Assembly (NCBI GenBank): GCA_026702845.1
Contig: JADCLS010000006.1
Coordinates: forward strand, 248,001 to 312,000
Origin: Candidatus Heimdallarchaeota archaeon
GTDB lineage: Archaea > Asgardarchaeota > Heimdallarchaeia > Heimdallarchaeales > Kariarchaeaceae
Reading direction: 5' to 3'
DNA length: 64,000 nt
In this document: positions 1-8,702 of the stretch, one piece after another
Layout: each line of letters begins with the position of its first letter
Position numbering within the stretch: the first letter of the stretch is position 1
Position numbers and translations under genes: made by a program
Notes under the pieces: model-generated
The model's database searches: none
Seen by the model: the letters and a program-made list of their open reading frames with translations, nothing else
What the model was told of the DNA's origin: nothing

Positions 1-88
1 ATCTACATCTGAGGTGATTTACTGAGAAAATTGAAAAAAATGTTTCATACCATGGTGTTTATCATGAATATAGAGCAAGTACAGTATA

Positions 89-553
89 ATGATTAATTTT
101 GAGCATCCTCAGGGGAAAACACATTTACTTCTCCTTATTGCTATAATCTTGAATATTCTTGGTTTATTTTCAATTGTGATTTACAATGAAACCAGTCTAG
201 GAATTGAGGTTTACCAGTACTATGATGCCATGAATTTATTTGGTTTTCTCATCCTTCTTGGTGGGATAGGCTTGAATTTTCTAGCTCTTCAAAAGTCACT
301 CAAAGAAAATGTGCAAATAAATCATATCATCCTTCCTGCAGTTGTACTAATCCTAATACCAACATTTGTTGTTCAAGCACAAATAGATGTTCTCAATGGA
401 TCTGTTGTAGATTACAATGCATCTCAAACAGCTACACCTGGTAAGGGGATTCTTTTTTCTAGAATAGCGACAATATTCTTGTTAATAGCAGGTATAGCCT
501 CCCTTTTCCCTTCCGATGATAAGCAATTACAATCTAAACCTGAAAAAGATTAA
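89..553 (+). CDS. Four-helix membrane protein, unknown function
   Basis: The 154-residue product has four hydrophobic segments, at about residues 12-32, 48-67, 77-98 and 122-141. The loop between segments 3 and 4 is polar, and the short charged tail ends in KPEKD. No family motif is recognisable. A TATA-like GTATAATG lies immediately before the ATG, so the transcript may have almost no leader, but the window edge prevents a firm promoter call. The gene converges on the winged-helix gene at 554-2743, and the two stop codons are adjacent. It could be a subunit or accessory of a membrane complex, but nothing in the sequence says which. Confidence 0.7.
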   Translation: MINFEHPQGKTHLLLLIAIILNILGLFSIVIYNETSLGIEVYQYYDAMNLFGFLILLGGIGLNFLALQKSLKENVQINHIILPAVVLILIPTFVVQAQIDVLNGSVVDYNASQTATPGKGILFSRIATIFLLIAGIASLFPSDDKQLQSKPEKD

Positions 554-2743
554 CTAAACAGATGATATTTTTTCCTTCAGCATATCAGAAAGATCGAGAA
601 TATCACCTGAACTACGTTGGATTAGATTGTTTGCCTCTAGTGAGTTAATCGTACGAGAAATAAGCACTGGAGATACGCTTTCTGTTTTCAGCTTGAGCTG
701 ATCAATTGATAATGGACCTTCCTTATTGAGAATAGCGATAATCTCAAAATCGGGAATTTCCATTAAAACTTTTGGTTCTCTACTTTCGACACTGATATAT
801 CCATCATTTATTAGAATATCTGCCAAATACATCATTTGGTCTTGTATCTCACGCAATCTTTCCTGTTTGGCTTCTTCTGCAGCCTTTGCTGCAGCTTCCT
901 CCTTTTCTTGTTGTTCTCGTAATTCATCCTCAATGATCAGGTGCTTGAAAGCTTCAGAAAAGACATATTTGAATGACGAACCAATTTCGAGGCATTCATC
1001 TGCTTCCAATTTTGATAAAGTTCTAGAGATTAATACAGGACTTACAGAGGTTGCCTTACTTTTTATCTCATCAGCTGTGAGACCATTATTGGATTGAACT
1101 AGATATAATACTTCAAATTCAGAAGTTCTGATCAGTTCATCTAATTTAACATTTGGATTATTCAAGTAGCCTTTCTTTTTGCAAGCAATCGCAAGCTTAT
1201 TGATCTCTTTTTGCTGTTTTTTCTGATGTTCTGCCCTGATTTTTTCTTCTTCAACCCTCAATCGCTCCATTTCTTCACGTTCCTTCTCCACCTCTGATTT
1301 AACTAGAGATGGATCTAACATTTGCTGTAGAGATTCTGTCACCCTCCATTTGTAGGTATCAGTTTGTTCAATCAGGCCATCAGCCTGAAGATTGCTTAGA
1401 GTTAGACTTAGAGTGACTGTTTTCACTTCCTTCTCAATATCTTCAGAGCTTATCTCCTTATATTTAGCAATAGTGGTGAGTACCTCATACTCTGGTATCT
1501 CCATGAGTTCAGACTCATTGATCACTTTTGCTTTGATATATCTATGTTTGATCAATACGTCTTGAATCGCATCCTTGGCAGAAACAACTTTTTTGATTGG
1601 AGTTTTGCTTCTATCTTCCACGGGTGGTGTATATTCAGAAGGAGGTTCTAGTACCTTCTCAGGTTCACTAATCTTTGGTTTCCCTGCCTTTTCGAGCATC
1701 TTGATCTCCTCCATGAATTCATCTTGCTCGATACGGATTTTGGACATTGATCGTCTGAAAGTTGGAGATAATTTCCAACGATAATCATTGTCTTGCTCAA
1801 TCAAACCATCAATTTGCAGATTTGAGAGCATCATGCTGAATGAGTACACATCAGATAATTCAACTTCCATTTCTTCTTGTGAGATAGGTGCTTTGAGGTA
1901 TATAACATTTAGTAGCTTAAATTCTGGTGTCTCAATGATTTCATGTAATGACTTATTTTGAAAATAGTTGATGTCCAAGAGGTACTTTAGAAATTGGGAA
2001 TGTTCAACAAAATTAATTTTTGAGGAGAGTGCTTCTACCTCCTTTGATCCGTCATCAGCATCTTGACTAACAGGAATACTAATCTCATGGATACTATCTA
2101 CTTTTTCCTTGAATTTTGGTTCAAGAATCCAGTTGTATGACATATCTTCTGCAATCAAGGAGTCAGCTTTTAGATTGCTCAAAGTTAATGATAGTGAATT
2201 TTCGTTTGAATAATGCTTCTCAAGCTCAGTACTTGAAATAGGCTGATATTGGTTGATAATAACTAGTAATTCCAGTTCAGCGATTCCAAATAATTCCTCA
2301 ATTGAACCGTACATCGCTGGTACATAATTAGATTTGCCTAAAGCATCAACTATTCGTTTGTATTTTGCCCTCTTCGTTTGAATTATCTCGTTTTCTTTCT
2401 GCTGTTCGGCTTGAAGTTCAAGTACTTCAGCCATTTCTTTGGATGAAATCTTGTAATCATCGATTAATTGGCGTATTTTTGGGGATAAACACCATTTATA
2501 ACTCCCTGTTTGCATTACCAACTGATCGGCTGAAAGATTCGAGAGAATCATAGATAGTGAGAATGGGGCCTGATATTTCTCCTCGATTTCCGAATCACTT
2601 AATTCACTAAAGTTGGTGAGAAGTTTCAATACCTGGAATTCAGGATTAGAAATAATGTCATTTAGATTGGTGCTTCCGACACCCATCAATCTATTATCCA
2701 ATAAGAGCTGGGCAAACTCTTTTTGCGATAACTCATTGCTCAT
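554..2743 (-). CDS. Protein of six tandem winged-helix units
   Basis: The 729-residue soluble protein is built from six copies of an ~85-90 residue unit, at about 7-95, 130-215, 248-335, 388-478, 513-605 and 633-727. Each copy carries a pattern like 'P-E-F-x-V/L-L' followed by 'L-S-x-x-L-S-N-L-x-A-D-x-L-I' and then a Tyr/Phe-rich wing. This is the layout of a MarR/ArsR-like winged helix-turn-helix, with the recognition-helix region 'SLTLSNL' or 'SPVLISRT'. Charged, probably coiled-coil linkers (about 100-130, 480-513, 605-635) separate units. The repeats have diverged from one another, so the duplication is old. Winged helices bind DNA or proteins; six in a row could give an extended DNA-binding or scaffold protein. 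The specific role is unknown. It ends with TAG. Confidence 0.75.
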   Translation of the reverse strand: MSNELSQKEFAQLLLDNRLMGVGSTNLNDIISNPEFQVLKLLTNFSELSDSEIEEKYQAPFSLSMILSNLSADQLVMQTGSYKWCLSPKIRQLIDDYKISSKEMAEVLELQAEQQKENEIIQTKRAKYKRIVDALGKSNYVPAMYGSIEELFGIAELELLVIINQYQPISSTELEKHYSNENSLSLTLSNLKADSLIAEDMSYNWILEPKFKEKVDSIHEISIPVSQDADDGSKEVEALSSKINFVEHSQFLKYLLDINYFQNKSLHEIIETPEFKLLNVIYLKAPISQEEMEVELSDVYSFSMMLSNLQIDGLIEQDNDYRWKLSPTFRRSMSKIRIEQDEFMEEIKMLEKAGKPKISEPEKVLEPPSEYTPPVEDRSKTPIKKVVSAKDAIQDVLIKHRYIKAKVINESELMEIPEYEVLTTIAKYKEISSEDIEKEVKTVTLSLTLSNLQADGLIEQTDTYKWRVTESLQQMLDPSLVKSEVEKEREEMERLRVEEEKIRAEHQKKQQKEINKLAIACKKKGYLNNPNVKLDELIRTSEFEVLYLVQSNNGLTADEIKSKATSVSPVLISRTLSKLEADECLEIGSSFKYVFSEAFKHLIIEDELREQQEKEEAAAKAAEEAKQERLREIQDQMMYLADILINDGYISVESREPKVLMEIPDFEIIAILNKEGPLSIDQLKLKTESVSPVLISRTINSLEANNLIQRSSGDILDLSDMLKEKISSV

Positions 2744-2842
2744 CTTAAGGTATGGTAATAGTTGGTAAATATAAAAATATTAGCTATCAAGTAGTAGTTC
2801 ACACATTTTTACTGCAATAACTACCAAAATAAAACAAACCCA

Positions 2843-3976
2843 TTATGTTGCCATATTCTTAGACGCAGGAGAAATTTTGAAAATACCATCATAGAAGGTA
2901 TTGTAACCTAGATAAATCCCGAGAACACCAAATGAAAGGAAGGAAATAATGAAATTTGTTGGTGCAAATAGGAAAAATGATGAAATAAAATATAAACTTC
3001 TATTGTGAATATTACTCAATACCTGTGGATTGAGTAAAATAACGACGAGATAACTGAGTATCGAAAGGATGATTAACTGACCCACTACAAAAAGGAACAA
3101 TGTTTTCAAAGTATGAGGATGTTCCTTGCTCTGTAATTTAAACCTGAGGAAGAAACCCATAGGAATAAATGAAATCCATGCAAAGAGTAAAAATATCTTA
3201 TTGTACTGATAATCTACAAAATAGTCCAAATTAAATGCATTGAGATTTGGATTTACAAGGTCAAGAGAAGCAAATGAGAGTAATAGGAAAATAATACTCC
3301 AGTAGATCCACTGAGGTGCAAGAAAAGCTATCAATTTGAATGTCCCCATTGCCTTTATAGTTGGTTTGAGCTCATCTGAGAAAATGGCTTCATCGTCATC
3401 CATATCAAAATCAGGAATTTCATCAAAATCAGGCATATCTGGGATTGCCTCTTCTGAGACAGAATCGAGAAAATCCAAATCAGAAGATGAAACCTTATGC
3501 TCTTTACTTTCTGAATCTGAGACTACTGAATCAAGAAAATCAAGATCCGCGGCACTAGCTTTTTTCGGTTCTGAGGTCCTGACATCATCAAGGAAATCCA
3601 AATCTTCAGAACTTGGTTTGGATTTTGATACTGCGTCATCAAGAAAATCTAAATCTGCAGCAGAAACCTTACTTGTCTTCTCTGGTGTCGAAGAATCGAG
3701 AAAATCAAGATCACTAGCAGAATCAGTTGGATCCTTGACATCTGTATCAAAACCATCAAATGCGACATCTGGCATATCTGGCATGGCATCTGGATCAAAA
3801 CCATCAAATGCGACATCTGGCATTTCTGGCATGGCATCTGGATCAAAACCATCTAATGAAACATCTGGCATTTCTATGTCAACATCCACTCCAAATGCAG
3901 CTCCACATTCTTTACAAATAGAAGCCGAAGTTTCATTCGCAGCTTGACATTTGGAACAAATTAAAGCATCAGACAC
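2843..3976 (-). CDS. Zinc-ribbon membrane protein with acidic tandem repeats
   Basis: The 377-residue protein has three parts. Residues 7-24 form a short zinc ribbon (CSKC and CKEC). Residues about 35-200 are acidic and repetitive: three 16-residue copies of a 'MPDVAFDGFDPDA'-type unit (35-82), then five DLDFLD motifs (starting at 89, 108, 125, 144 and 166), then a 'PDMPDFDEIPDFD' stretch. Residues about 205-370 contain four membrane helices. The repeat region is probably disordered and cytosolic, presenting a multivalent short linear motif next to the membrane. No enzyme motif is visible. The gene is monocistronic, with a TATA-like stretch just upstream. Small zinc-ribbon/membrane proteins recur in this window (22301, 23579, 62390). 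Confidence 0.7.
   Translation of the reverse strand: MSDALICSKCQAANETSASICKECGAAFGVDVDIEMPDVSLDGFDPDAMPEMPDVAFDGFDPDAMPDMPDVAFDGFDTDVKDPTDSASDLDFLDSSTPEKTSKVSAADLDFLDDAVSKSKPSSEDLDFLDDVRTSEPKKASAADLDFLDSVVSDSESKEHKVSSSDLDFLDSVSEEAIPDMPDFDEIPDFDMDDDEAIFSDELKPTIKAMGTFKLIAFLAPQWIYWSIIFLLLSFASLDLVNPNLNAFNLDYFVDYQYNKIFLLFAWISFIPMGFFLRFKLQSKEHPHTLKTLFLFVVGQLIILSILSYLVVILLNPQVLSNIHNRSLYFISSFFLFAPTNFIISFLSFGVLGIYLGYNTFYDGIFKISPASKNMAT
3731..3874 (-). repeat. Three in-frame 48-bp tandem repeats
   Basis: Three consecutive 48-bp units inside the zinc-ribbon membrane protein gene encode 16-residue copies with the core MPDV-(A/S)-(F/L)-DGFD-(P/T)-D. Copies 2 and 3 are nearly identical at the nucleotide level, which suggests recent expansion. 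Frame and acidic character are kept throughout. Confidence 0.85.
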
Positions 3977-4096
3977 AGTATGAATGTACAGTATATTTAT
4001 TAAAAGGATATGCCAGTTTATTCGAATTAGAAATGATTTATCTTTTAAATATTGGTGAAGCTAAGATTTTATTAGATTTAATGAAAGCACAAGATT

Positions 4097-4185
4097 GAGG
4101 GACTATCTATCGTCATGGTGCAGTGAAGAGCAGGTGCGTTAACACATTGCAAGGATTTACTGACTCAGGATAGCTCCTCTTTTTT
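4097..4185 (+). ncRNA. Candidate structured RNA ending in a T6 tract
   Basis: An island of higher GC content stands out in an AT-rich intergenic stretch. Three nested helices can be drawn: a closing stem 4097-4107 with 4169-4179 (10 of 11 positions pair, counting one G-U), GTCA 4112-4115 with TGAC 4161-4164, and TGCAGTG 4119-4125 with CATTGCA 4145-4151 (one G-U). Six T residues (4180-4185) follow the closing stem directly, as in an intrinsic terminator. A TATA-like TTTATTAG lies about 27 bases before the first stem. It could be an independent small RNA or a leader element for the gene starting at 4279. I do not recognise a known family, and it is not a tRNA. Confidence 0.45.
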
Positions 4186-4278
4186 GTGATATTAGTAAAA
4201 TTCAAAGCAATAAATCAATAAATATAGGGAATATTAATAATTCGCAATTATTCCTTAGTTATATCAGAGGTTGATTGG

Positions 4279-4719
4279 TTGTCTGAATCTGAAAGAATAA
4301 AGCAGCTGGGTAAAGAGCTTATATTATTGAGTAGTTTAGGCGAGGTTATTACCTTGCAAATAGATCTCATTGATATTGATAATTGTCAGGATATATTAAG
4401 TGAAGCTTTTACCGATAGTGAGGGTGATGGTTTGTTCATCAATGATATGATTCTCATACGAGTATTCGAGGATAAATTTTACAATTTTTCAGATATCCTT
4501 GATAAAATTGTAGAGAGCACTGGTGATTATGAGACAATTGACTCTGTAACAGCACTCATACGTGTTTATACAGGAAGTGATTCCTTGGAAATGACAGTCT
4601 CAGTAAATGGACAATCAGATTATCCAAACCTCCTGCAATCAACAAATAATCAGCTATATTTCCAGTTGGTACATATGATTCAAACTAAATGGCTCATGGC
4701 AAAGAAAGCAATTGGTTAA
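4279..4719 (+). CDS. Hypothetical protein, 146 aa
   Basis: This soluble, acidic protein starts at TTG. The sequence alternates predicted helices and strands with many Asp/Glu residues (a DIDN segment near 36-39 and SEGDG near 50), and has no Cys cluster, signal peptide or membrane helix. I recognise no family. It lies about 95 bases downstream of the candidate structured RNA at 4097-4185 and could be controlled by it. Its 3' end overlaps the 3' end of convergent guaB by four bases. Confidence 0.6.
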   Translation: MSESERIKQLGKELILLSSLGEVITLQIDLIDIDNCQDILSEAFTDSEGDGLFINDMILIRVFEDKFYNFSDILDKIVESTGDYETIDSVTALIRVYTGSDSLEMTVSVNGQSDYPNLLQSTNNQLYFQLVHMIQTKWLMAKKAIG

Positions 4720-6170
4720 TTAATCGAATAATTACTTGTATTGACATTTGGATAGATATCATGAGGTTTCGTCTCTCTAATACCCTGAGAGGAAATTTTA
4801 CCTAGTTTTGCATTGGACCACATCTCAGTTACTGATCCAGCACCAGCATAACCAAAAGCAGCTTGTAATCCAGAAGTAAGTTCATCCATCACATCACGAA
4901 CATTACCTCTGAAGGGCACATAACCCTCAACACCTTCTGGAATTGATTTAGATGGTTTCGAATAGCGATCCAAGGCATATCTAACCGATTTTGCAGCATT
5001 GCTGCCCATTCCTCGGTATGATTTCATCATCTTACCTTCAATGGCAAGGAGTTGACCAGGACTCTCACGAGTTCCTGCAAATAATGAACCCATCATTATG
5101 GTTGATCCTCCAACTGCAAAACACAGAGCACCATCCCCAGCATTATTGATACCACCATCAGATATGACAGGGATATTCAAACCTAGCTCCTTGACAGCTG
5201 ATGCAACTTGCATGGTTGAGAAAAGGGTAGGAGAGGAAGCTTTTGTCACAACAGATGTTGAACAGATTGCACCTGATCCTATACCAACTCTAAGACCTGC
5301 CACATTATCAATTGTGCTAGATACATCCTCGACAGACTCAACAGAGCCAAGAGAGCCATAAACTAATTCTGCGGAAATTTTTTCTGAAATTTTTGCTGCG
5401 GATTGCATAGCATTCATATTATGACCATGAGCCAGATCAACTAGAATAAAATCAACATATGGATCAAGTGCCAAGGCACGTTTCTCATCGAAAGGCCCGA
5501 TAGCTGCACCAACTACCAGTTTTTCTTCTTCATCTCGTGTAGCTAGGGGGAATTTTCCCCTTCTCTCAAGATCTTTGACAGTCAATAAACCATGTAGTTT
5601 ATCATTTTCGGTGATGATTAATTTCTCAATCCTTCGTTTATGAAGTAAAGATTTAGCTTGTTCTATGGATATATTTTTTCCTGCGGTCACTAAATCCTTG
5701 GACATCATCTCAGAAACAATAGAATCATCTGATGCAAATCGTACATCACGTTTGGTAAGAATTCCAATAACTTCCTCATTATCATTTATGACTGGTAGAC
5801 CTGAGATACTATTCATATCCATTGTCAATTTAGCTTCTTTAATGGTAATATCCGCTTTTATGGTGACAACCTCATCAATGATAAATGATTCAGCTCGTTT
5901 CACCTTCTTGGCCATTGCCACTTCCTGTTCAATGGAACAATTCCTATGGAGAACCCCGACTCCTCCTGATCTAGCCATAGCGATTGCCATCTCTGCTTCA
6001 GTGACTGTATCCATTGGACTAGAAACAAAAGGTCTTCTCAGAGTAATATTTTTTGTTACATGAGATCTAAGAGAGATATTTTCTGGATTTGTGGTGGTTT
6101 TTCCAGGACGCAAATATAAATCTGCAAAGGTTATCAGCTGTGGAGCCTCATTCACCTTATCAATAAACAT
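4716..6170 (-). CDS. guaB: IMP dehydrogenase
   Basis: This enzyme oxidises IMP to XMP with NAD+, the first committed step of guanine nucleotide synthesis. The 484-residue protein is of normal length for the full family: the N-terminal part of the TIM barrel (PFVSSPMDTVTE near 47-58), a pair of CBS domains at about 92-205, and the rest of the barrel. The active-site loop GSGAICST puts the catalytic cysteine at about residue 303. The phosphate/IMP-binding SDGGI segment and the flap region with the RGMGS motif follow. It lies 53 bases downstream of guaA on the same strand, which suggests a guaA-guaB transcript covering both steps from IMP to GMP. Confidence 0.96.
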   Translation of the reverse strand: MFIDKVNEAPQLITFADLYLRPGKTTTNPENISLRSHVTKNITLRRPFVSSPMDTVTEAEMAIAMARSGGVGVLHRNCSIEQEVAMAKKVKRAESFIIDEVVTIKADITIKEAKLTMDMNSISGLPVINDNEEVIGILTKRDVRFASDDSIVSEMMSKDLVTAGKNISIEQAKSLLHKRRIEKLIITENDKLHGLLTVKDLERRGKFPLATRDEEEKLVVGAAIGPFDEKRALALDPYVDFILVDLAHGHNMNAMQSAAKISEKISAELVYGSLGSVESVEDVSSTIDNVAGLRVGIGSGAICSTSVVTKASSPTLFSTMQVASAVKELGLNIPVISDGGINNAGDGALCFAVGGSTIMMGSLFAGTRESPGQLLAIEGKMMKSYRGMGSNAAKSVRYALDRYSKPSKSIPEGVEGYVPFRGNVRDVMDELTSGLQAAFGYAGAGSVTEMWSNAKLGKISSQGIRETKPHDIYPNVNTSNYSIN

Positions 6171-6223
6171 ATTGCTCGTTATTAGAAATTCTTTATAAGA
6201 ACTCTGATTTGATTCTCGACATG

Positions 6224-7783
6224 TTACTCAAATTCAATTGTGGCTGGAGGTTTAGTAGATACATCATATACAACTCTTGTTACCTCAGGGATCTGATTAA
6301 TTATTTTAGTTGAGATACGTCCAAGAATCTCCCAAGGAATATTGACAAAATCAGCTGTCATTCCATCCTTAGATTGAACTGCCCGAAGAGCGATAATACG
6401 ACCATAAGCTCTTGAATCACCCATAACCCCAACTGCTTTACCTGGGAGCAGTACTGCAAATGCCTGCCAGATCATTGAATCGATACCTTGTGCATAAATC
6501 TCATCTAGAAAAATCTTATCAGCTTCTTGCAGAATAGAAACCTCCTCCTCAGATACAGAACCGATGATTCTGACGGCTAATCCAGGTCCTGGAAATGGAA
6601 ACCGATTGATCCATTTTTTTGGTGCCCCAAGAATCGATCCCAATTCTCGTACTTCATCTTTGTATAGCTCCTTGAGGGGTTCAATGATATGCATGGACAT
6701 AGTATCTGGTAGAGTGAGATTATGGTGAGATTTAATCTTAGCAGAACCACTACCTGCAGCACCACTCTCAACCCTATCTGAATAGATGGTTCCCTGGCCT
6801 AAAAATTTGAATGCTCCATACTGTTTGGTTAGTTCCTCTGCTTTCTTCTCAAAAACTTCTATGAAGGTAAAACCAATAATTTTGCGTTTCTCTTCTGGAT
6901 CTTGAATATTTTTTAGTTTCTCAAGAAAAACTTTCCTTGCATTGACAAAGTGAAAATGTTCAATGTGTAGGTCATGTTCAAAGTATAAAATTACATTCTC
7001 AGCCTCGTTCTTCCTCAGTAAACCATGATCGATGAAGACAAGATGAAGATTACTCTTAATTGCTTGATAGAGAACGAGAGCAGCTACGAGCGAGTCCACA
7101 CCTCCTGAGACTCCTAATAAAACTTGATTATCTCCAATCTCATGTTTCATCTGTTCAATGAGTATAGTACTGTAATTTTTCATAGACCAACTTTTAGGGT
7201 TGATCCCACATTCTATCACAGCAAATTGTTGCAGTAGTTCGAATCCTCCTTGTGTATGGGTAACCTCAGGATGAAACTGCACCCCATATATTTTTTGATC
7301 CTTGCTCTGCATTGCAACTATTGGACAGGACTCAGAAGAGGCAACCAATTCAAACTCCTTAGGTAATGTGCTTACATGATCTCCATGAGACATCCAACTA
7401 ATAAAATTACCTGCCTTCAACAATGGAGAGTCGAAATGAACCTCAACAGATGTGCTTCCATACTCTCTATTATCAGAATGACCCAAGGTTCCACCAAAAA
7501 ATTCACCAAGCAACTGATGTCCGTAACATATTCCCAGAATTGGGATCGACCTTTCCTTGAGAATTGCATGAAGAGATGGAGGGATTTTTGGGCTATCAAG
7601 TTCGTTTACAGATCTAGGACCACCAGATAGAATTATTCCTGCTAGCGGATTTTCTGATTCCAAGGAGAAATCTTCAGGACTGGTTAATTCAGCCAATACC
7701 CCTATATCACGTAATCTTCGAGCAATAAGATGGGAGAATTGGCCTCCAAAATCAATGATTGAAATCATTGAATCTGTCGACAT
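6224..7783 (-). CDS. guaA: GMP synthase (glutamine-hydrolysing), fused two-domain form
   Basis: It converts XMP to GMP with ATP and glutamine. The 519-residue protein holds both activities. An N-terminal class I glutamine amidotransferase domain (1-190) has the nucleophile in LGICYGHQ (Cys86) and the His/Glu pair in FHPEVTH. The ATP pyrophosphatase domain has the P-loop SGGVDS near 226-231, followed by the C-terminal dimerisation domain (FPFPGPGLAVR, ending in KPPATIEFE). Many archaea encode these as two separate subunits, so the fused bacterial/eukaryotic layout is worth noting. It is followed by guaB on the same strand, and a nitroreductase gene lies 49 bases upstream. Confidence 0.96.
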   Translation of the reverse strand: MSTDSMISIIDFGGQFSHLIARRLRDIGVLAELTSPEDFSLESENPLAGIILSGGPRSVNELDSPKIPPSLHAILKERSIPILGICYGHQLLGEFFGGTLGHSDNREYGSTSVEVHFDSPLLKAGNFISWMSHGDHVSTLPKEFELVASSESCPIVAMQSKDQKIYGVQFHPEVTHTQGGFELLQQFAVIECGINPKSWSMKNYSTILIEQMKHEIGDNQVLLGVSGGVDSLVAALVLYQAIKSNLHLVFIDHGLLRKNEAENVILYFEHDLHIEHFHFVNARKVFLEKLKNIQDPEEKRKIIGFTFIEVFEKKAEELTKQYGAFKFLGQGTIYSDRVESGAAGSGSAKIKSHHNLTLPDTMSMHIIEPLKELYKDEVRELGSILGAPKKWINRFPFPGPGLAVRIIGSVSEEEVSILQEADKIFLDEIYAQGIDSMIWQAFAVLLPGKAVGVMGDSRAYGRIIALRAVQSKDGMTADFVNIPWEILGRISTKIINQIPEVTRVVYDVSTKPPATIEFE

Positions 7784-7832
7784 ATGATGATAAACTATGT
7801 ATGGATAATAAAAATTGTGACTGAGTTATCCT

Positions 7833-8576
7833 TTAGTCAAACACAAATCCCATAGTTTCAAGCTCTTCACGTAGATGTGGCCTTCGCTTCTCCGAGAAGT
7901 TTTTCGCAATGATACCTGACCATGCACTATCAGGTGAGATCCTTCCTTGCTCTCTGTAATGTAATGCAAGAGAAGTATCATAGGAATGGATGTTGTCAGT
8001 TATACAAGAAGAGTCATATTCATTATAATGAATGACCGAACCTATAGGTAATCTAGGTTTCTGTGGTTTTACTTTCTCCCAGTCAGGATAGCCAATGCAT
8101 AGGCCATAGACTACAAATACGCCTTTTGGTAGTTTTAGTAATTTTGCCACATCGAGAGGATGATTACGTATCCCTCCAATCATAACTGTACCCAAATTGA
8201 AAGATTCTGCGATACTAGAAAGCGACATCCCTACCAGAGCTGCATCAATAGTACTGACCAGTGAATTTTCAAGATTTCTAGCTAATGATTTATCATGAAG
8301 TTCTGCTGCCTTTTCTAATCTGTAATTATCAGCACAAATAGCAACAAAGGTATCACATGTCTCAATATGGTTCTGATTTCCAGCCAATACCGCAAGCTGT
8401 CTCTTTATATCAGGTTTTCTTATTACAATTAGCGAATATGCCTGCAAATTACTGCTGGTGGGTGATCTGCATGCAGTTTCCAGCATGGATTGTAATAATT
8501 CATCTGGTATTGCTTTATCAATAAACTCTCTAATACTTACATGAGCAGCTAGGGTTTCCATAACTGATTTTGACAT
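7833..8576 (-). CDS. NfsA/FRP-type nitroreductase (FMN oxidoreductase)
   Basis: The 247-residue protein matches flavin-dependent nitroreductases of the NfsA/FRP type. It has an N-terminal FMN-phosphate site 'SIREF' with 'RSPTSSNLQAYS' near 35-50, a central 'DAALVGMSLSSIAESFNLGTVMIGGIRN' type region (described here only by its ends), and the C-terminal tail typical of the subgroup with a Trp and 'RPHLREEL'. Such enzymes use NAD(P)H to reduce nitro compounds, quinones or flavins in the cytosol; the natural substrate cannot be read from sequence. It stands upstream of guaA on the same strand with a 49-base gap, so it may be the first gene of that transcript. Confidence 0.85.
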   Translation of the reverse strand: MSKSVMETLAAHVSIREFIDKAIPDELLQSMLETACRSPTSSNLQAYSLIVIRKPDIKRQLAVLAGNQNHIETCDTFVAICADNYRLEKAAELHDKSLARNLENSLVSTIDAALVGMSLSSIAESFNLGTVMIGGIRNHPLDVAKLLKLPKGVFVVYGLCIGYPDWEKVKPQKPRLPIGSVIHYNEYDSSCITDNIHSYDTSLALHYREQGRISPDSAWSGIIAKNFSEKRRPHLREELETMGFVFD

Positions 8577-8702
8577 AGGTTACCATTTGAGTGAGGATTA
8601 TAAAAGATAAAGAAATAGAAAAGGCTGATTGTACCAAATCTATGAAATATATTCAATAACTCAAAACAGATTATTTAATTAGTCAGATCCTTTCCATCAT
8701 AT

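Noticed and set aside
3731..3874. CRISPR-like direct repeats
   Set aside because: Repeats are contiguous, lack spacers and stay in frame within a coding gene.
3336..3947. 203-codon plus-strand ORF inside the acidic-repeat gene
   Set aside because: Ser/Lys-rich shadow of the minus-strand gene; that gene has zinc ribbon and membrane helices.
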